Source: Takakia lepidozioides (Eukaryota; Streptophyta; Takakiopsida; Takakiales; Takakiaceae). From it: 64,000 nucleotides of DNA. A program made the translations under genes and the position numbers. Numbering within the stretch: the first letter of the stretch is position 1; each line of letters opens with the position of its first letter. The notes beneath the pieces were generated by a model. That model was given only the letters and a program-made list of their open reading frames with translations. It was not told the origin of the DNA and did no database searches. This document shows, in pieces, positions 1 through 13,655 of this stretch. The stretch lies in contig CM060733.1 in NCBI GenBank assembly GCA_030704615.1, positions 3,844,001 to 3,908,000 on the forward strand, read 5' to 3'.

Positions 1-2667
1 AGAGACAGCCAGAATCACCAGCACTTGTGGTCCAACCCAGAACCAACACAACGGCGCGACGCTTTCAAAATGGTAGCCTACCCAAACCTCCAACAGCCCC
101 AAACCCAATTCAAACGAAGCCCCCGAACTACCGAGAAAAATCCTCCCAACCCCGCAGTGAGAAGAAAACACGAACGAACCCCGGGAACAGAACGACAACA
201 CAACAAATGCAAACCAGCTTCTTCCAAGCCCACCAAAATGCGAGAACAAAGCCCCACCTTCGCAGAGTGCGAGTCAGGACTAGAACACACAAAACTGCAG
301 CCCCCAGCGATCTGTGCAGAGAAACTGCAATTGCGCGCAGCGAGGCTTTATAGCAGTGCGGATGTGTCAGCTGACTCCCGACTCCTCTCCTTCCCCTTCT
401 TTCCTTTCTCTAATACTTCCTTCAGGCGCTTTATATTCCCCCAACCAACAGTCTCAGGCGCTGAGCGTCGTCGATACTGAAAATCAGCGGTTCAGATCTC
501 CTTCGGTCTCTGGAATTTCCAGAATACTCGAAGGTTCATTTTCTGGGGGCCCCATTAGGCAATAATTAGAGCAGACACTGTAATTAGAGCTCTATCTATC
601 TATCCTTGGAAACTGGGTCGTCTCTCTCGTCTGACGACCCTTGCCAGTCTTTTGACTACTGTGGTTTATATGTGGCGGCTCTTTGTCTCCTGCACTCATC
701 AGCTCATGACACTCTCTTCCTGTTCATATTCCCTCCCGCCTCTCTGTGGGTCTCTTTGCTGGCCTGGGATTTGCATTGACACTAACTTGGACAGAAAAAA
801 AGAGGTGCGTTGCTGCTCAGTTGGTCACTGCATGTGGTCACGACTTTTTTGCAGCCTTTCAGTAATATAGTGGTCTCTACAAGGTCTCTCGATCTGCATG
901 CTATCACTCAGGGTTGTTTTCAGAAACATGTCTGGGACGTTACAGTCATCTGCACCTATTTCACAACACCAAGTCATATAAACATCTGCATTTCTGTGAT
1001 CCGGAACAATCATCCCTCTAAGTTGTGCGAGTTCGCCGTCACCGAAGTTTACGAGATATGATTGACGTCCGGCCAGTACTTACATGATCGTTTACAATTC
1101 TTTGAGTCTTTGGGCCCACAAGGACGTACAGCTATCTCGCATCATATAATTTCGAGAGGCTCAACTTGGTTCCGAGTTGGAGTACCCATGTCTACGAAGT
1201 ATGAAACAGAAGTAAAGAGCTTGCAGGCCTGACGCTCAGACAAGTTGGCCTGCCAGGAGTCCATTGCTGCATTCATGTGAGGAGAATTGCTTCCAAATTA
1301 CTTCCAAAACGACTGATACTTAAGCTATCTATGAACTGTAGACTCTTGGAATGGGATTGTGACCGTGTGTAACCACAGGAAGGCTGGCTAACATCACACT
1401 GCTGTGCTGCGTAAAAGTGCTCGCCTCTATGCGAATTGCAACTTTGGAGTGGGACCCTTCACAGATTTTTCACTGAATGTTCGAACACAATTAGCATAGT
1501 CAAGTACATTCCATCTGGATTCTTTTTCTGTTTCTTAAGTAGCATTGCGCACTTCATGTTTCATTTGACCATAACCGACAGAGCAACACGTAAACAACAT
1601 TTGTCAGAAGAAAGATATTTTTGCGGCCTTGAAGCTCTCAAAATTCACGCGATCCTTCGTCTTTCTCTCCACGGGATATAATTACCGCATTGACGACAGC
1701 TACAGCAATGATGATGGCGATTATGAAGCCTAATCTGCGAGAATGTGAAATCATCAGCAGTCAACAAAGTTACAAACAAAGTGAGTATCTAGTATCCCCC
1801 ATCTGCTTGTGGGAACAACACGGCCATGAGTCTCTCAAGAGGTCTGAAGCTCGAATCTCTTGCCTTGGCATGACATGAGCTCAATGGAAGATGTTCCTCT
1901 TGACGAGGAGGAGACTTTTGTGGGGTTCTTGTCCGTTACAGTGAGAAAGTCAGCGAAATGTTGTAGAAAAGCAGGAGTTGGGTCCCTGTGGGGGAAATGT
2001 TTTAGGGGTTTTTGGTGATGGCTCGATGGACGGGTGGACCCGGTCTGGTGGGCTCCAGAAGCAACGGAGAAAGGTTGTTTTCACGAAGCCTCGGTGCCTT
2101 CGTGGCATGTTTGCATCTTCAGTTCCATTTTTGACAAGCGCATAGTGATATGATCTGGGGAGGAAGGCTTGGATCTGTGATCCGGCCGTTTGTGGAACGC
2201 AGGGGAATCTGCTCAAGTGTGTTTGGAAAGATGTGGGTAAGCTACAGAAGCACGCTAAAGTGAGCCAAGCGGTGGAGGGCGTCGTGAGGTCGTTGTTGGT
2301 TCAAACGTAGGAGTCTTGGAGCTCACGTCTAACTGCCTACTAAGATTTAACTGTCAGAAAAATTCGGTGTCTACCTCAATTATGTAGCTCCCGATCAGAG
2401 TCTATCATCACCTGTTCTGAGTGAGAGTGATTCCGGCTGATCAACAAAAATGAAGTGCGGTAGCCAGCCGTTTGTTGGCAGTTCTTCGAATCTGTGTGTC
2501 TCGCCGTTCCTCCATCATTCTCCGGATCCTTTCGTACCTCTTTTCCTTTTGATAGACACAGCTTTGCTCGACAGGTAGCTACTTTTCAAAGAGACGTGAA
2601 GTTTTACTGATCGACAGAGGGTGAGAAGCTTGCGTGTTCTTCTGTTCGACAGCAGAGAGCTGGATGT
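1..2667. other. Gene-poor leader region
   Basis: No recognisable gene was found on either strand. The open frames here are short, low in complexity or antisense to one another, and none shows a family motif. A short TCTA-type microsatellite lies near 589-604. The last part, just upstream of the DM13/DOMON gene start at 2668, presumably holds that gene's promoter and 5' UTR, but I see no specific element that I can defend. Confidence 0.5.
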
Positions 2668-5600
2668 ATGAACCAAAGAAGATCAGGAACGGGGCAGGTT
2701 TTTGTGATGGAGCTCTCGAGGGCGAGACAGCTGAAGAACATGAGACATTATTGGTTCACAATTGTCTTTACAGCAATTGTGGTGGGGAAGCTGTGGATCC
2801 GTGGATGTGCAGGGGAATGCACAAGCAACAGCTCATTGGTTGGATTCACAGCAGATCTGAGCATGGTGCAACACCAACTGCGCGGTTCTGTTCACATTGT
2901 CGATGACTGCACTTTTACGGTAAGCAGTGAGATTGTGCTTCTCCTATTTGCGGATGGAAAATCTATCAAGCCCTGATGGCGCTGCAAAATATAAACTGTT
3001 TTCTGGATTAAAATCAGCTGGCATTTAGAAATATTGATGCATTGAACTAATAACTCAAATGATTAGTAGTCCATCACTGAGTTTTACCGGTAACAGCCAG
3101 CCAAATCGAGGTGGGTGGTTTACGAACTGGCAGATGAGGGTATCATTATGGGCCTTTCTTGCTCTCTGGGAAAATTAATGAGAGGGAATTGGCATTGCAG
3201 ACCCAGGCTTAAAGTGATAGCACACAGATCTATTGCAGTAAGCACTACCTTCTGAACTCCGATTTGAGTTCACTGCACAGCATGGCTGTGTCCATTCTTG
3301 CTCCCTTGCCATTGTCATCTTTGATTTGGGGTTGAGACTGGTGCAGCATCTGGCAAGGTCCCCTCACCATTTTAATCTCCTTGGAAAGGAGGGCTTATCA
3401 CTGGGTTTATTCCTATTACACATCAATGGGATGGTAGTGTAGGCTGCCTCATAGAAGGAGTGGCTGTTGCTATCAGAGCACTTGTCCACTCCAGGGGCTA
3501 CTACATCTTGCTTGTAAATTGGAGAGGTCCTGAGGGTACTCAGATATACAACCTGCACCAAACCCGAAACTCCTAAATGGGTGGAGAGCACATTTGCTAC
3601 TGCAGTAAATGTTATGGTTAGGTTTCGATAAGGGGTGATTCCAGATTATGTCTAGGGTTTATGGATGGCTACTGAGTTGATAATTGGGTACATCCTACAG
3701 AGTATATCTGGGTTTATGATTGCCTGTTGAGTCGATGATGAGTGTATCTATCAACTTGAAGCTAGCACATCTCATCCATGGCTTAGGCATGGTTGAATGC
3801 CATGACTACCACCTTCAAACAGGTCCACGGCCAGCAGCAAATCCAACCTTCTTTTCATTGATTCTAGCAAACAGTGGACTCTGTGGAGTAAATATGGGAT
3901 CAGATTAGGCAGGAGACTATTAAGTTGAAGACTGGACAAACTTCAATGCATAAATCAACTCTGTGTATGGTGATGTGAAAGTGTAAGAGAATGCATCACT
4001 TCAGAAATTGGGGTTGACATGCAGGTAACAAGATTTGACATGCTTGAAGGGGTGGAGGTGTATTGGTGGAAGGCCCTTGGTGATGATTTTGATAGCCTCA
4101 TGAGTGGACAGCCTGTTTCAAAAGATACACTGACTGGAACTTTCCTCAATGCTACTTTGGAGGTAATTCATTCCCCCTTATCTTCATTGTTCACAGAACT
4201 TAAATAGTGCTACTTCGGAGGTAATTTATTGCACTAAACCGTCATGGTCCTCAGAAGTTGGATCGCAGCTTGCAGAATGCTCCTGTGGTTGGGATGTTGA
4301 AATGGATTTTTTAAGCTCAACTACTGAACTTGGTTTGGCTGCAGGTCACACTGCAGGGTTTTACGTGGGATGACTTGAAAGTTCTGAGCGTTTGGGATAA
4401 AGCCACTGCATCCAATTTTGGTCACATTGTTCTGCAGCCTGTCAGCATTGCCCTGCCTCCTGAGAGCGGCAATCAAGTAGCTCTTGGTCCTCCTCCTCGT
4501 TCGGGTCCAAGCACAGGTCCTGGAGTTGCTCCCAGCCCTTCCTTTTCATTGTCTGAGACTCCTCCTGCCCCACCTCCGCGGCAACCTTTACAGAAAGTGG
4601 GCCAGTGGCAGCCAACTATGTTTGATAACTGTGTTGCATTGACTCGTTTGTTCCGAGTGCGATGGACTCTCAATGTGGTACCAGGAACCGTGGATATTGG
4701 GCTGGAATTTGCACTGACTAAAACTCAGTACATGGCATTTGGATGGGCAAAGCCTGGAAGTACTGAGGGTTTCATGCTTTACTCCGATGTGGTGATTGCT
4801 GGAATTGATGACAAGGTCAGTTCCTTATTTAAGTAGGTAGAATGCTCCAACCACTGATAGAAGTTGGTATTAGATATTGCAACACTTTGTGATGGTGGCT
4901 TTCAGAGGGGTTTTGGAAAGGTGATATTCAAGACAATCTCTGCCTTGCTATGAACTAGCTGCCTCTTATGGGAAATCTTACAGCCCAAGGGTCAAAGTTA
5001 CTTTGGGTGGGTGGTCTGTTAGCTAAAATTGGTCATAGCAGATAAATCTTCACATGCAATGGAGCCTTTGTATTTAAAGGGATCATTATTTCATGCTTTT
5101 CACTTCTTTTCCACTTAATGTTGGGGATACAGTCTCCATAGGATGGCAACAGGAGTGGAGGTCTTGTCTGTAATTGTGGGAACAAGCAACCTTTAGACTG
5201 TGATAAATAACTAGGGGAGTTCTTATGAGAATATGATTCGATCACTATTGTGCAGTGGAAAGGGGTCCCCTTTGAAGAGATCCAGTTCATTCTCATGCAG
5301 TTCTGGTTGGTTCCGTTGATGCTTTATTGATGTACATGAATGTGTTTGTAGCCCTACAAGATGCTAGACTAGACTCTGCCGCCTGCAAAGGAATAAGTTA
5401 TGCAACATATCAACGTGCAGGGTGTTCCAATTTCAGAGGACTACTACATCAGTGCGTACATGGAATGTAATTGGGACACTGTTAATCCAGCTGGTGTTTG
5501 CCCCGACTCTTTTTTCGCGGGTAGTAAAAATGTCGGCTTGAACAACTCACAGATGGTATATGGACGACAAGTGGATGGTACTAGCAAAGACCTTACTCTG

Positions 5601-8600
5601 ATTGTATGAAATTTTCTTCACTTGTTAAACTAGTCACCCATGTAATTATCTAAAATGCTCACTAGGTTCTTACCTGTATTAATCTTACATCACCGTGGTG
5701 CCCCTCTGTTTGTGTAGGAATCACTCTTGTACGGTATCGGAGGCCCTTGGAAAGTGGAGATGTTAAATATGATGTCACCATAAACACAACAAAGAGTATG
5801 ACTGTGGTGTGGGCAATGGGTTCGTTAAAACCAGCTGACAGCTCAAGGGCACAGTTCACTCCCCAGAACCATGGAAGCCCAATGGGGGTCAAATATGGTT
5901 ATATGAACCTGACAATTGGCCAGCCAGTAGACCAATGTCTAGGTCCATTGGCTGCTTCAAATGCCTCACAAGGAAACATCGTAGTTGCGGATCGCGGCAC
6001 GTCACTACAGGTTACAGCAGATATCTCTTTGGAGTACCCAAATCCGCCAAATCCTAAAAAGGTGTTGTACATCAATCAGAAGGAATCACCAATTCTGAAG
6101 GTAGAACGAGGGGTACCTGTCACGTTTTTGGTTGAAGCTGGGCATGATGTGTCACTTTACATAACATCAGATCCCATCGGAGGTCATACAGGCAAAAATG
6201 AGACAATTTTTGCTGGTGGTGCGGATGCGCATGGAGTTCAAACAACTCCTCATTCCCTCACTTGGCTTCCAGATCGCAGCACACCGGATGAGGTGTTCTA
6301 CCAGGTGCAGTGACCTGAGCCTGGTTTCCTTTTCATTTCTTTGTTTCTTATGGGTTTGTGTCCAATGATCTCGTTGGGCTTTCCATGGACAGGATGAAGC
6401 TCTTTCCTTGGTATTTCTGGAAAGAGATTTGTGGTCACAGCTGGGGACCGGCATCTGAAAAGAGTCACTGAATATTTAAGCCTTGTTTTCACATGGTTGT
6501 CAAGATTCTTATTTCATTTACAACCTTGTTTTCACATGATTGTAAGATTAGTATTTCATTTACAGCCTTGTTTCACCGGAATTCTCTTCGACTCTTACGG
6601 TTCTATGTTGAAAGATGGAAGTTCTATTCTTCCCTGGTATGCAGGGATATTACCAACGTAAAATGGGATGGAAGGTGCAAGTTGTGGATGGAGGACTCTC
6701 AGACATGTACAACACCAGTGCTCCTCTTGCAGATAATGAAGTAAGCTGTGTGGCTATGTAGTGGTTTGTACGAATCAGGGAGCAATTGCTCCATCACCAG
6801 CACACACACAGACGAAAGAATGTCAGAGACGAAAAAGAAAAAACAGAAAAGAAAGAACACTTCTACATGCTTCTGTTACTAATCTGATTAATTGAGTCTT
6901 GATGTTACTGAAGATGATCTGTTGCAGATAGTTTTTTTCTTTTTCACTTTTTGTTTTTTCTGGTCTCTGTTTTTCTTTTCTTTGCTGTTTGTTACTGGTC
7001 ACTTTAAACACTCCCTTTTTACGGACTTCCCAGGTAACTCTCTTCTGGACCTCGACAAGCTCTGATGTCTACTTTGCTGTTCGTGGGGAGCGCAAGAGTG
7101 GATATCTTGCAATTGCTTTTGGCAGGTTTGTATGATTTTGTGCATGTTGATCAAGTTCTGCACTTGTGGTGGAGTACACCTGTTTCCTTGTTTTCTACCC
7201 ATATTCCTGTGTACATCAAAAGGTTTGTTTTTCTTTTCAATGCTTAATCACACCCACCATCTCAATACTCACTGATTTTGAAACATTTTGGGTGCCATAA
7301 GATGATACTTGAACCTTGGGTGTCAATCTAAGTTCGGAGTCAATCTTGGGTGTCAATCTAAGTTCGGAGTGAACAAATTGCAGTGGAATGGTGAATGCTT
7401 TTGCCTATGTGGGCTGGATTGATGGCCAAGGTGTTGGTCACATTAGCACCTACTGGATTGATGACAAGGATGCATCTGGAATCCACCCCACAGCAGAGGA
7501 GCTCTCAAACAAAAAATGTGAGCGGCAGGATGGTATAATCACATTTGAGTTCAGCCGGCCACTGCAGCCAGTCTGCAAAACGGGAAAGGAATGCAAGAAT
7601 GTCATGGATCCTGCCAGTGCTATGAAAATGGTTTGGGCCATGGGGGACGAGTGGTCAGGTAGCTCTCATTCCCCTATCTGAATTTTAAGCCTGGACCAAT
7701 TTATGCCAGTTCATGCTAGCTCATGTACTGAAACACAGATCTGGATTGTCATTGTGGCAGACCAATTGACAAATGGAAATATACATACCCTCTCAAGCAG
7801 TACACCCACGTTAATCTACTTGGCCAATGGGGCTGCTAAGGTGGAGCAGCTACAACCCGTCTTGGCGGTATGGCTCCTTCTCAGTTCAGTAACTTCACAT
7901 GAGTACAATCTACATCATCAAAAAGGACTTCTACGTTTGATGGTTTCTTGGTTCTTTCTTTAAAAAGTAGAAGGGCTTAGATCTACAAGCTCTTCATCAA
8001 CCACTGGCCTTAACATCATTCTATTCATTATAAAAAGAGCGCGTGCAATTTCACGCTCTCATTATACCCTTCATCTTCCGCCTACAGCACTGGGTGGTTG
8101 CTCCCATTGTGCTCTCCTCTTGGTCCTTGCACCTCTTCCCCCTTTCCTGCCGAGTGTGGACCAGAGGAGGGATCCATGGTAACACGGCTTCGGTAAGAAA
8201 AGTTTTATAAAGAAACTTCTGCAGCTTCTCCTTTTGCCAATTTAAGTTTGTCTAGACTGTATTTGGAGCAAAACCCTTTCGACCTCCACTTCATCCATTT
8301 CTGTATTTTCTCACGCACATATACACCAATTGGTCTGAAACAGTTCTCAAGGTCCTCTCTGTGCACATGGCTGTGACTCTTAAGTAGGGAAAAGCGCCTA
8401 CCACAACTCCTGAATTGGGGACATTGATGCTGCAGGTACATGGGTTCATGATGTTCTTGGCATGGGGGATGTTCTTACCTGGGGGAGTGCTGGCTGCAAG
8501 ATATATGAAGCATGTCGATCAGAAAGGATGGTTGCAGTAAGTGGCCTACACCTGAAATACCATGGTTAGGACGTTAGGACTCAGGTTGATATTCCAGGGA

Positions 8601-10891
8601 ACTTTGCGGCACCACATGCTCCCAATGGCGAGAGGTCCCTGGTAGACACAAACTATATAAGCTTGTTATGGACCCATTGAAATGTTTTTCTGTCGCTGGG
8701 AGAGGGATATCAACAGGCGGCTACCTTTACAATATGGTCAGTCTCACATGCATATGAGATAAGAGTAAAGCTTAAGTTTGCACAGCATTGTTAGCATTGA
8801 TAGCATTGTGCTCGCATGGCTTACCTCATTTTAACCTGTAACCATGTCCATAGTACTTATCAAACCTGAAATGGTAATTCGTAGGGTAGGTCTGAAAATA
8901 AATACTCCCATGATTGAAGGCAGAATCTACGTCACTCCAGCAGTTAAGAGACAGTAACAGCTCATCTTGATCAGGTCAACCGCAGGGTCCATATGTGTGT
9001 GAGGAACAGTGTGGGTGGGGGGGGTCACTTCACCATGTTGTCTGCGCACCAACCAGCCTGCCAACATGGGGGTGAGTCTTTATCCCCACATCTTGCTGCT
9101 TGAGGACACAGTGAGAGCTGTGCTCCACCTTAACTGGCATTAATGGACACCCTACAATGAAATCCTCTCTTGATGGTCATTCCAGAAAAAAATGGCCAGT
9201 TCATTGAGATCTCAGCTCACACTTGTACAAGTGTCCATCTTACAAGTTATCCAAATACGCTGCTGTCTTTCATCAGATATGTTCGAGAAGGGCTTGGCAA
9301 GGCAACCCTTTAAGGGACTTGTTGCCTGGTTGTATGCTGGCTGAAACTCAAAGCTCCACGTTTTTGGTACAGTACACAAACTTACACACATTGGATGTTT
9401 CAGGATTCATATATACGCGCAGTCTTCAGCGATTGCAGTCACAGTACTTGGGCTCCTTTTTGCCATAGCCGAACTTCGTGGGTATATTTTTCTTTTCATC
9501 ATCATCTCTTTTTCCCAATTGGTCCAATTCACCAGTTGCCACGTGTCTTAGATGTAGGTTCATTCATACTCAGATAAGGAGCCTCAATGTCTTTGAAGAC
9601 CTACTTGGATGCTGATAGTTTACAGGAGAGCAGGAATGTTCTTGTCTGCAACATGACACTTACCAGACACTGATCCATAAGATGGTATTGTGAAAGGTGA
9701 GGGAGGTAGTGAATGGGGCAGTGATGCACGATCTATTGTCTACTGAGAGCTTCAATCACACCAAAATATATATATATATGGTTGTGCAGGTTGAACACCG
9801 GGAATGCACACATGAAACTAGGTATCACGAGCTTTTTGTTAGCCTGCATGCAAGCCAGCAATGGCTTCTTACGACCAAAGAAACTACCACCAGGAGAGCC
9901 TGAACGATTGCAACGGGTTGTATGGCGGTATATTCACTTGTAAGTTGTCTTTTTCGAAGACCAAATATCTCAGTATGATGTTGATCATCCACTTTGATTG
10001 AGATGACCCCATAAGCATGGAAGTTTGATATGAACAGCTTCTATTATGGTTTGTCTTGTCTATTTATACTTCCATCTTCATTGCCTCTTTTCCTAAGTGT
10101 TCCTGTTGCTTCCAGAGCAATTGGTCCGCAAATTCTCTTCTGTCTTATGCATTCATTGAAGTATCTCAAAAGTATTCTTCTGGTCTTGATCCAGTCAAGA
10201 GTTACCTGTTGCAGTCAATTCTCAAAATTAAATCTTCATTTTGTCCTTAAAAGAGTGGTAGTTCTCTGTTCTACCTCTGGGATCATTTTGGTTAGGTTTG
10301 GACAGAAGAATCTGTAGCACGGTAAAAGGAAAAATTAATTGGGACTGGAATGGGCTGGGTGGCTGTTTTCATACAGATATTCAGGGCGAGGAGCATTGCT
10401 CCTAGGATTTATTACACTTTTTACAGGCATTGGACAATTAGGAGATAGAAATGGGCTCGAGCACGTTAGAAGCTTGCAGGGGGCACTGTCTGCATGGTTC
10501 CTAGCAATTGTAGCCATAGCTGGCTACATCGAATTCCAAGACTCCTGGATCAGGTCCATTACGGCGTCCTCTGTTGTCTTCCTCTTTATCATTTTTTCAT
10601 GCTTTAATATCATCTTATATTTTACGATACTTCAAATTACTGAAATGTAAAAGCTTACAGCAGTGCGTCGGACACCTTACAGTGCTTCGAACTCTCACAG
10701 AATTGTCATCATGATTTTCTGTCAACAGGGGGCATCAATATAAGAGTGCTCAAGCTGCATTTGAAGGTCAGATCATTGGTGAGGAAGAAGACGACTCAGC
10801 TGATTTGCTGCCACCAATTCGGGACCCTTTTTTGAGGCAAAACTCCAAAGCTGAAGCGCGGGGTATGGAAGTCCAATTGGAAGCATTTTAG
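2668..10891 (+). CDS. Cytochrome b561, DM13 and DOMON domain-containing protein
   Basis: This is a membrane redox protein of the family typified by Arabidopsis At5g54830. Extracellular DM13 and DOMON domains are joined to a transmembrane b561 core that passes electrons between two haems. Fourteen exons join in phase: 2668-2919, 4025-4162, 4345-4815, 5421-5577, 5718-6304, 6645-6740, 7034-7125, 7384-7658, 7761-7867, 8436-8536, 9404-9481, 9790-9939, 10377-10553, 10729-10891. They give about 947 aa, close to the family's roughly 900. A hydrophobic leader covers residues 27-50. DM13 follows (MVQHQLRG near residue 65, then RFDMLEG and the WWKALGDDFD stretch), then two DOMON-like segments (about 225-390 and 560-700), then b561 (about 722-890). 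Candidate haem histidines are VHGF (near 727), QIHI (761), NAHM (790) and YIHL (833). The tail is acidic and ends at a TAG. The start ATG is the first in frame; ATG at 2707 would also keep the leader. The electron acceptor is not known from sequence. Confidence 0.93.
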
Positions 10892-11917
10892 GTCAGACTT
10901 CCTAATCAGTCAGATTGATCAGGCATCATTCTCACCCCACATTCTGGTGCGTGGAACTTCTTAGGTGGTTTCCAGTGTTAAATCAGATGTGTGCTTGTTG
11001 ACTCACAAGTAGAGACCTGATAGAGAAAGCTTACCATGTACGGGAATTTAGGACAATTGACTAGTCGTTGGTCACTGGTCTGAGTTGTAGTTCATTGTAC
11101 TACCAGGTATTGAGCACTTAGCCCCAGCCAGAGATATTTGTTGAATCCACCTGGTTGCCTTAGATGCAGAATCACTAGTGTAAGATGGTAGCAACAGGAG
11201 ATTTGTAGTACAATCGTTTTCTTATCTATTCATTGTGAAGGCCTTAGATAGCACCTCTGTCAGAGGTTTTTCTTGCACCTCCCCACTTGCCAATCAATGG
11301 TAGTTGATATTGTGGGGGGCACCCTCATTTTGGGGTTGTATAATGTGCTCTAGACATGATACACGCATTGTCAAGTCACTGGATGAATTATCGTTCATCT
11401 TATAGATCCAAGATTCATCAGCATAGGTGCTACCAAGGTCATACTTGCTGAGAATTGATGAAAAGAAGAACCCAGTATGTTTTGACAGGGGGGAAAAACA
11501 GAAGTAGGTTGTCTTTCTGATATGACACCAGTGAAAATCGTGTCATTTGTTGTTTGCCATAACAACTTTATGATCACTAGTGTTAGCTGCGATGTGCAAA
11601 CCAGACAGGAAAGAGAAGGAACTATTTTCTAGAGCCAATGCCACTTGTTTGCTCGTAGCTATTTGACAAGCAGGTTGCAGTTTTAGTCTCAGACTCAGTT
11701 GAATGTTCTCTCAAAGTCTGGCGTCTTTTGAGGGAGAGATCAGTATCTTTAATGAAGAACTGGATTCCCACTATTGACTTGTCATCATGTCATGAACATG
11801 TACACCTATAAATTGTATAGCCCCACGCAACAGCCACAGCCTTGCAGCATTAGATTCCATTGATATCATGACCAACACATAATTTAGAGAATGCACTTGA
11901 TAGGACGTTCCCACACA

Positions 11918-11985
11918 CAGTTTGGGTGGAACAAGAGGGACAGACTACCTTTGTGAGGAGCTCACTCCAGTAGTGGCATATCATG
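11918..11985 (-). mobile_element. LINE 3'-end scrap
   Basis: About 70 bp matches the 3' part of the LINE copies at 22.2, 34.5 and 39.3 kb. The shared blocks read CAGTTTGGGTGGAACAAGAGG and TACCTTTGTGAGG, in the same order and orientation. No coding potential remains. Confidence 0.6.
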
Positions 11986-12185
11986 ATTTAAGAAAGAGAC
12001 AAGGATGAAGAGAACAGTTCTCGAAAAAGGGTGACAGGCCCTTAAAATTTATGAAAATGCCGCTCATGAGTTTGAGGACATCAAAATTAAGTGTAGTGTG
12101 GAATTTCCCAGAGTCTTCCAGGCTGGAATCCACAGTGGGCGGAACACTTTGGTAGTTGGAACACTGTGATCCATGTGGATGGGCG

Positions 12186-12306
12186 AATTTCCAAGTGGGT
12201 TTTTGGAGTTTCCAAGAGCAATGTTGGGAAATGGATCATACTGTTCCAACATCCACAGTGGGTGGATGGATTGCTCTTGGGAACTCCAAAAACCTACTTG
12301 GAAATT
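12186..12306. repeat. Long imperfect hairpin (about 38-bp arms)
   Basis: The left arm at 12186-12223 and the right arm at 12270-12306 are near-perfect reverse complements with about three mismatches, separated by about 46 bp. Shorter complementary blocks outside the arms (a GATCCAT block near 12168 and ATGGATCA near 12335) extend the dyad. It could be a MITE core or the stem of a small-RNA precursor. The sequence alone does not decide. Confidence 0.75.
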
Positions 12307-13655
12307 CTGCAGGAAACCCACAACATACCTCAAATGGATCACTGCCAATGAAATTGTCAGGGAATGTGGGGAAAATTGCCCAAGGGCCATGAATGGTGAT
12401 GGAGGGGATACCGCGCAATCAGCGCCTCCTGCAGCCCCACTGATTCGCTCTTCCCAGTGTCGGGTTGCCTGACCTTCTTAAACTGGGCAAATGAGTTGGG
12501 GTACATAGTAACTACCCTTACGCCTGTAAGGTTCGAAAGATAGGTGAGCCTTCGATTTGCCTTTCCTAAAACTCCTGCCGAGTCTCCAATTAACCTCTGG
12601 TTCTTCGCCCTCGATTGGAGATAACCTCGCACTATGGCAATTGCCAGCATGCAGGGAGGGCATCATTCCATGCACTTCATGATTCGGAAGATCTGGAACG
12701 GATGATGTGTCCCTTACCCTAGGTGTTGTCGAAGCCATTGAGAAGTCCCGCTCACCTTCTTTCTGCACATCTGCAAATAGCTACACCCAGAACCCGCCAA
12801 GCTTTCCCAGCCTCAGACAAAAAGTCTGAGTGAATTCTATAGAATTGCTCTTACACAGGGTTTTTGGCTGTCAAAAATGAAGGAGCAACGCACTTTCCAT
12901 ATAATCCAGAGTGTGTGGGCTGGAAGAGTGGCCCAGACGCTGGAGTATTCGGTATTTGTGCTCAACAAACTAGATTAGTATTTGAAAACAATATACCGGA
13001 TGGAGCAATCCACCGAGCACTCAACAGACTTGTTCCAGCGTTTCTGTTTGCTGTAATGTGCAAATCATGCAGATTGCAGGGTTACCGTGAAGAGGTGCAA
13101 CACAGGAATCGTCCTGTTCAAAATTTTCCGAAGAAAACTACTGATTTTCGCAGCTGTCTTTCATCCATACAGCAGACCAGACAGGATGCCAAATGATAGG
13201 ACAGTCCACCAGACGTCCCACTTCTTCGACCATTTCCTATCCATGCAGTTGTGACGATGGAGCAACGAGTATCTCCAAATCCATTCCCCAGGACCAAATT
13301 GTAGCAGAGCCAGGGGAGCTCCTAAAAAGCAACACAGCATCTGGGATCGATGTGGTAAGTCCAGGGAAGGGGCAGGGTTTACTTCCCCAAAGACCATACA
13401 AAACACTCTGATTGCATACAGAGGGGACTCCACTAAGGACACTCTAGTTGGGGATTGATTTTAAAATTAATGTATGTGCAGAGCTCATCACAATCCTTTT
13501 GCTAGCTAATCAGCTCTGTTTCGAGTCATAAATGAGAAACTTGTCATGAAACTGGCTAGATTACGTTCTCACTAGGAAACTCTACCGTCTACTCTGCACA
13601 CTAAATGGTACAATGTGGTTTTGCAGCCCTATTCAAACGTGGGCACCTCAGCAAA

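Larger units (their letters stand above)
10892..13655. other. Intergenic stretch with repeats only
   Basis: No gene is supported here. It holds the 3' side of the b561 gene, a short LINE 3' scrap, a long inverted repeat (listed separately) and a few open frames of 60-110 codons without family motifs. The minus-strand open frame at 12478-12768 is basic and compositionally protein-like, but I do not recognise it. Confidence 0.5.

Noticed and set aside
25-565. Overlapping plus-strand frames of 83-151 codons at the window start
   Set aside because: Low-complexity Pro/Thr/Asn-rich frames in several phases, no family motif and no splice context; probably chance.
12357-12768. Basic minus-strand frames (96-97 codons), considered as an organelle DNA insert or exon
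   Set aside because: Composition is suggestive but I could not place it in any organelle gene or protein family, so no feature is claimed.
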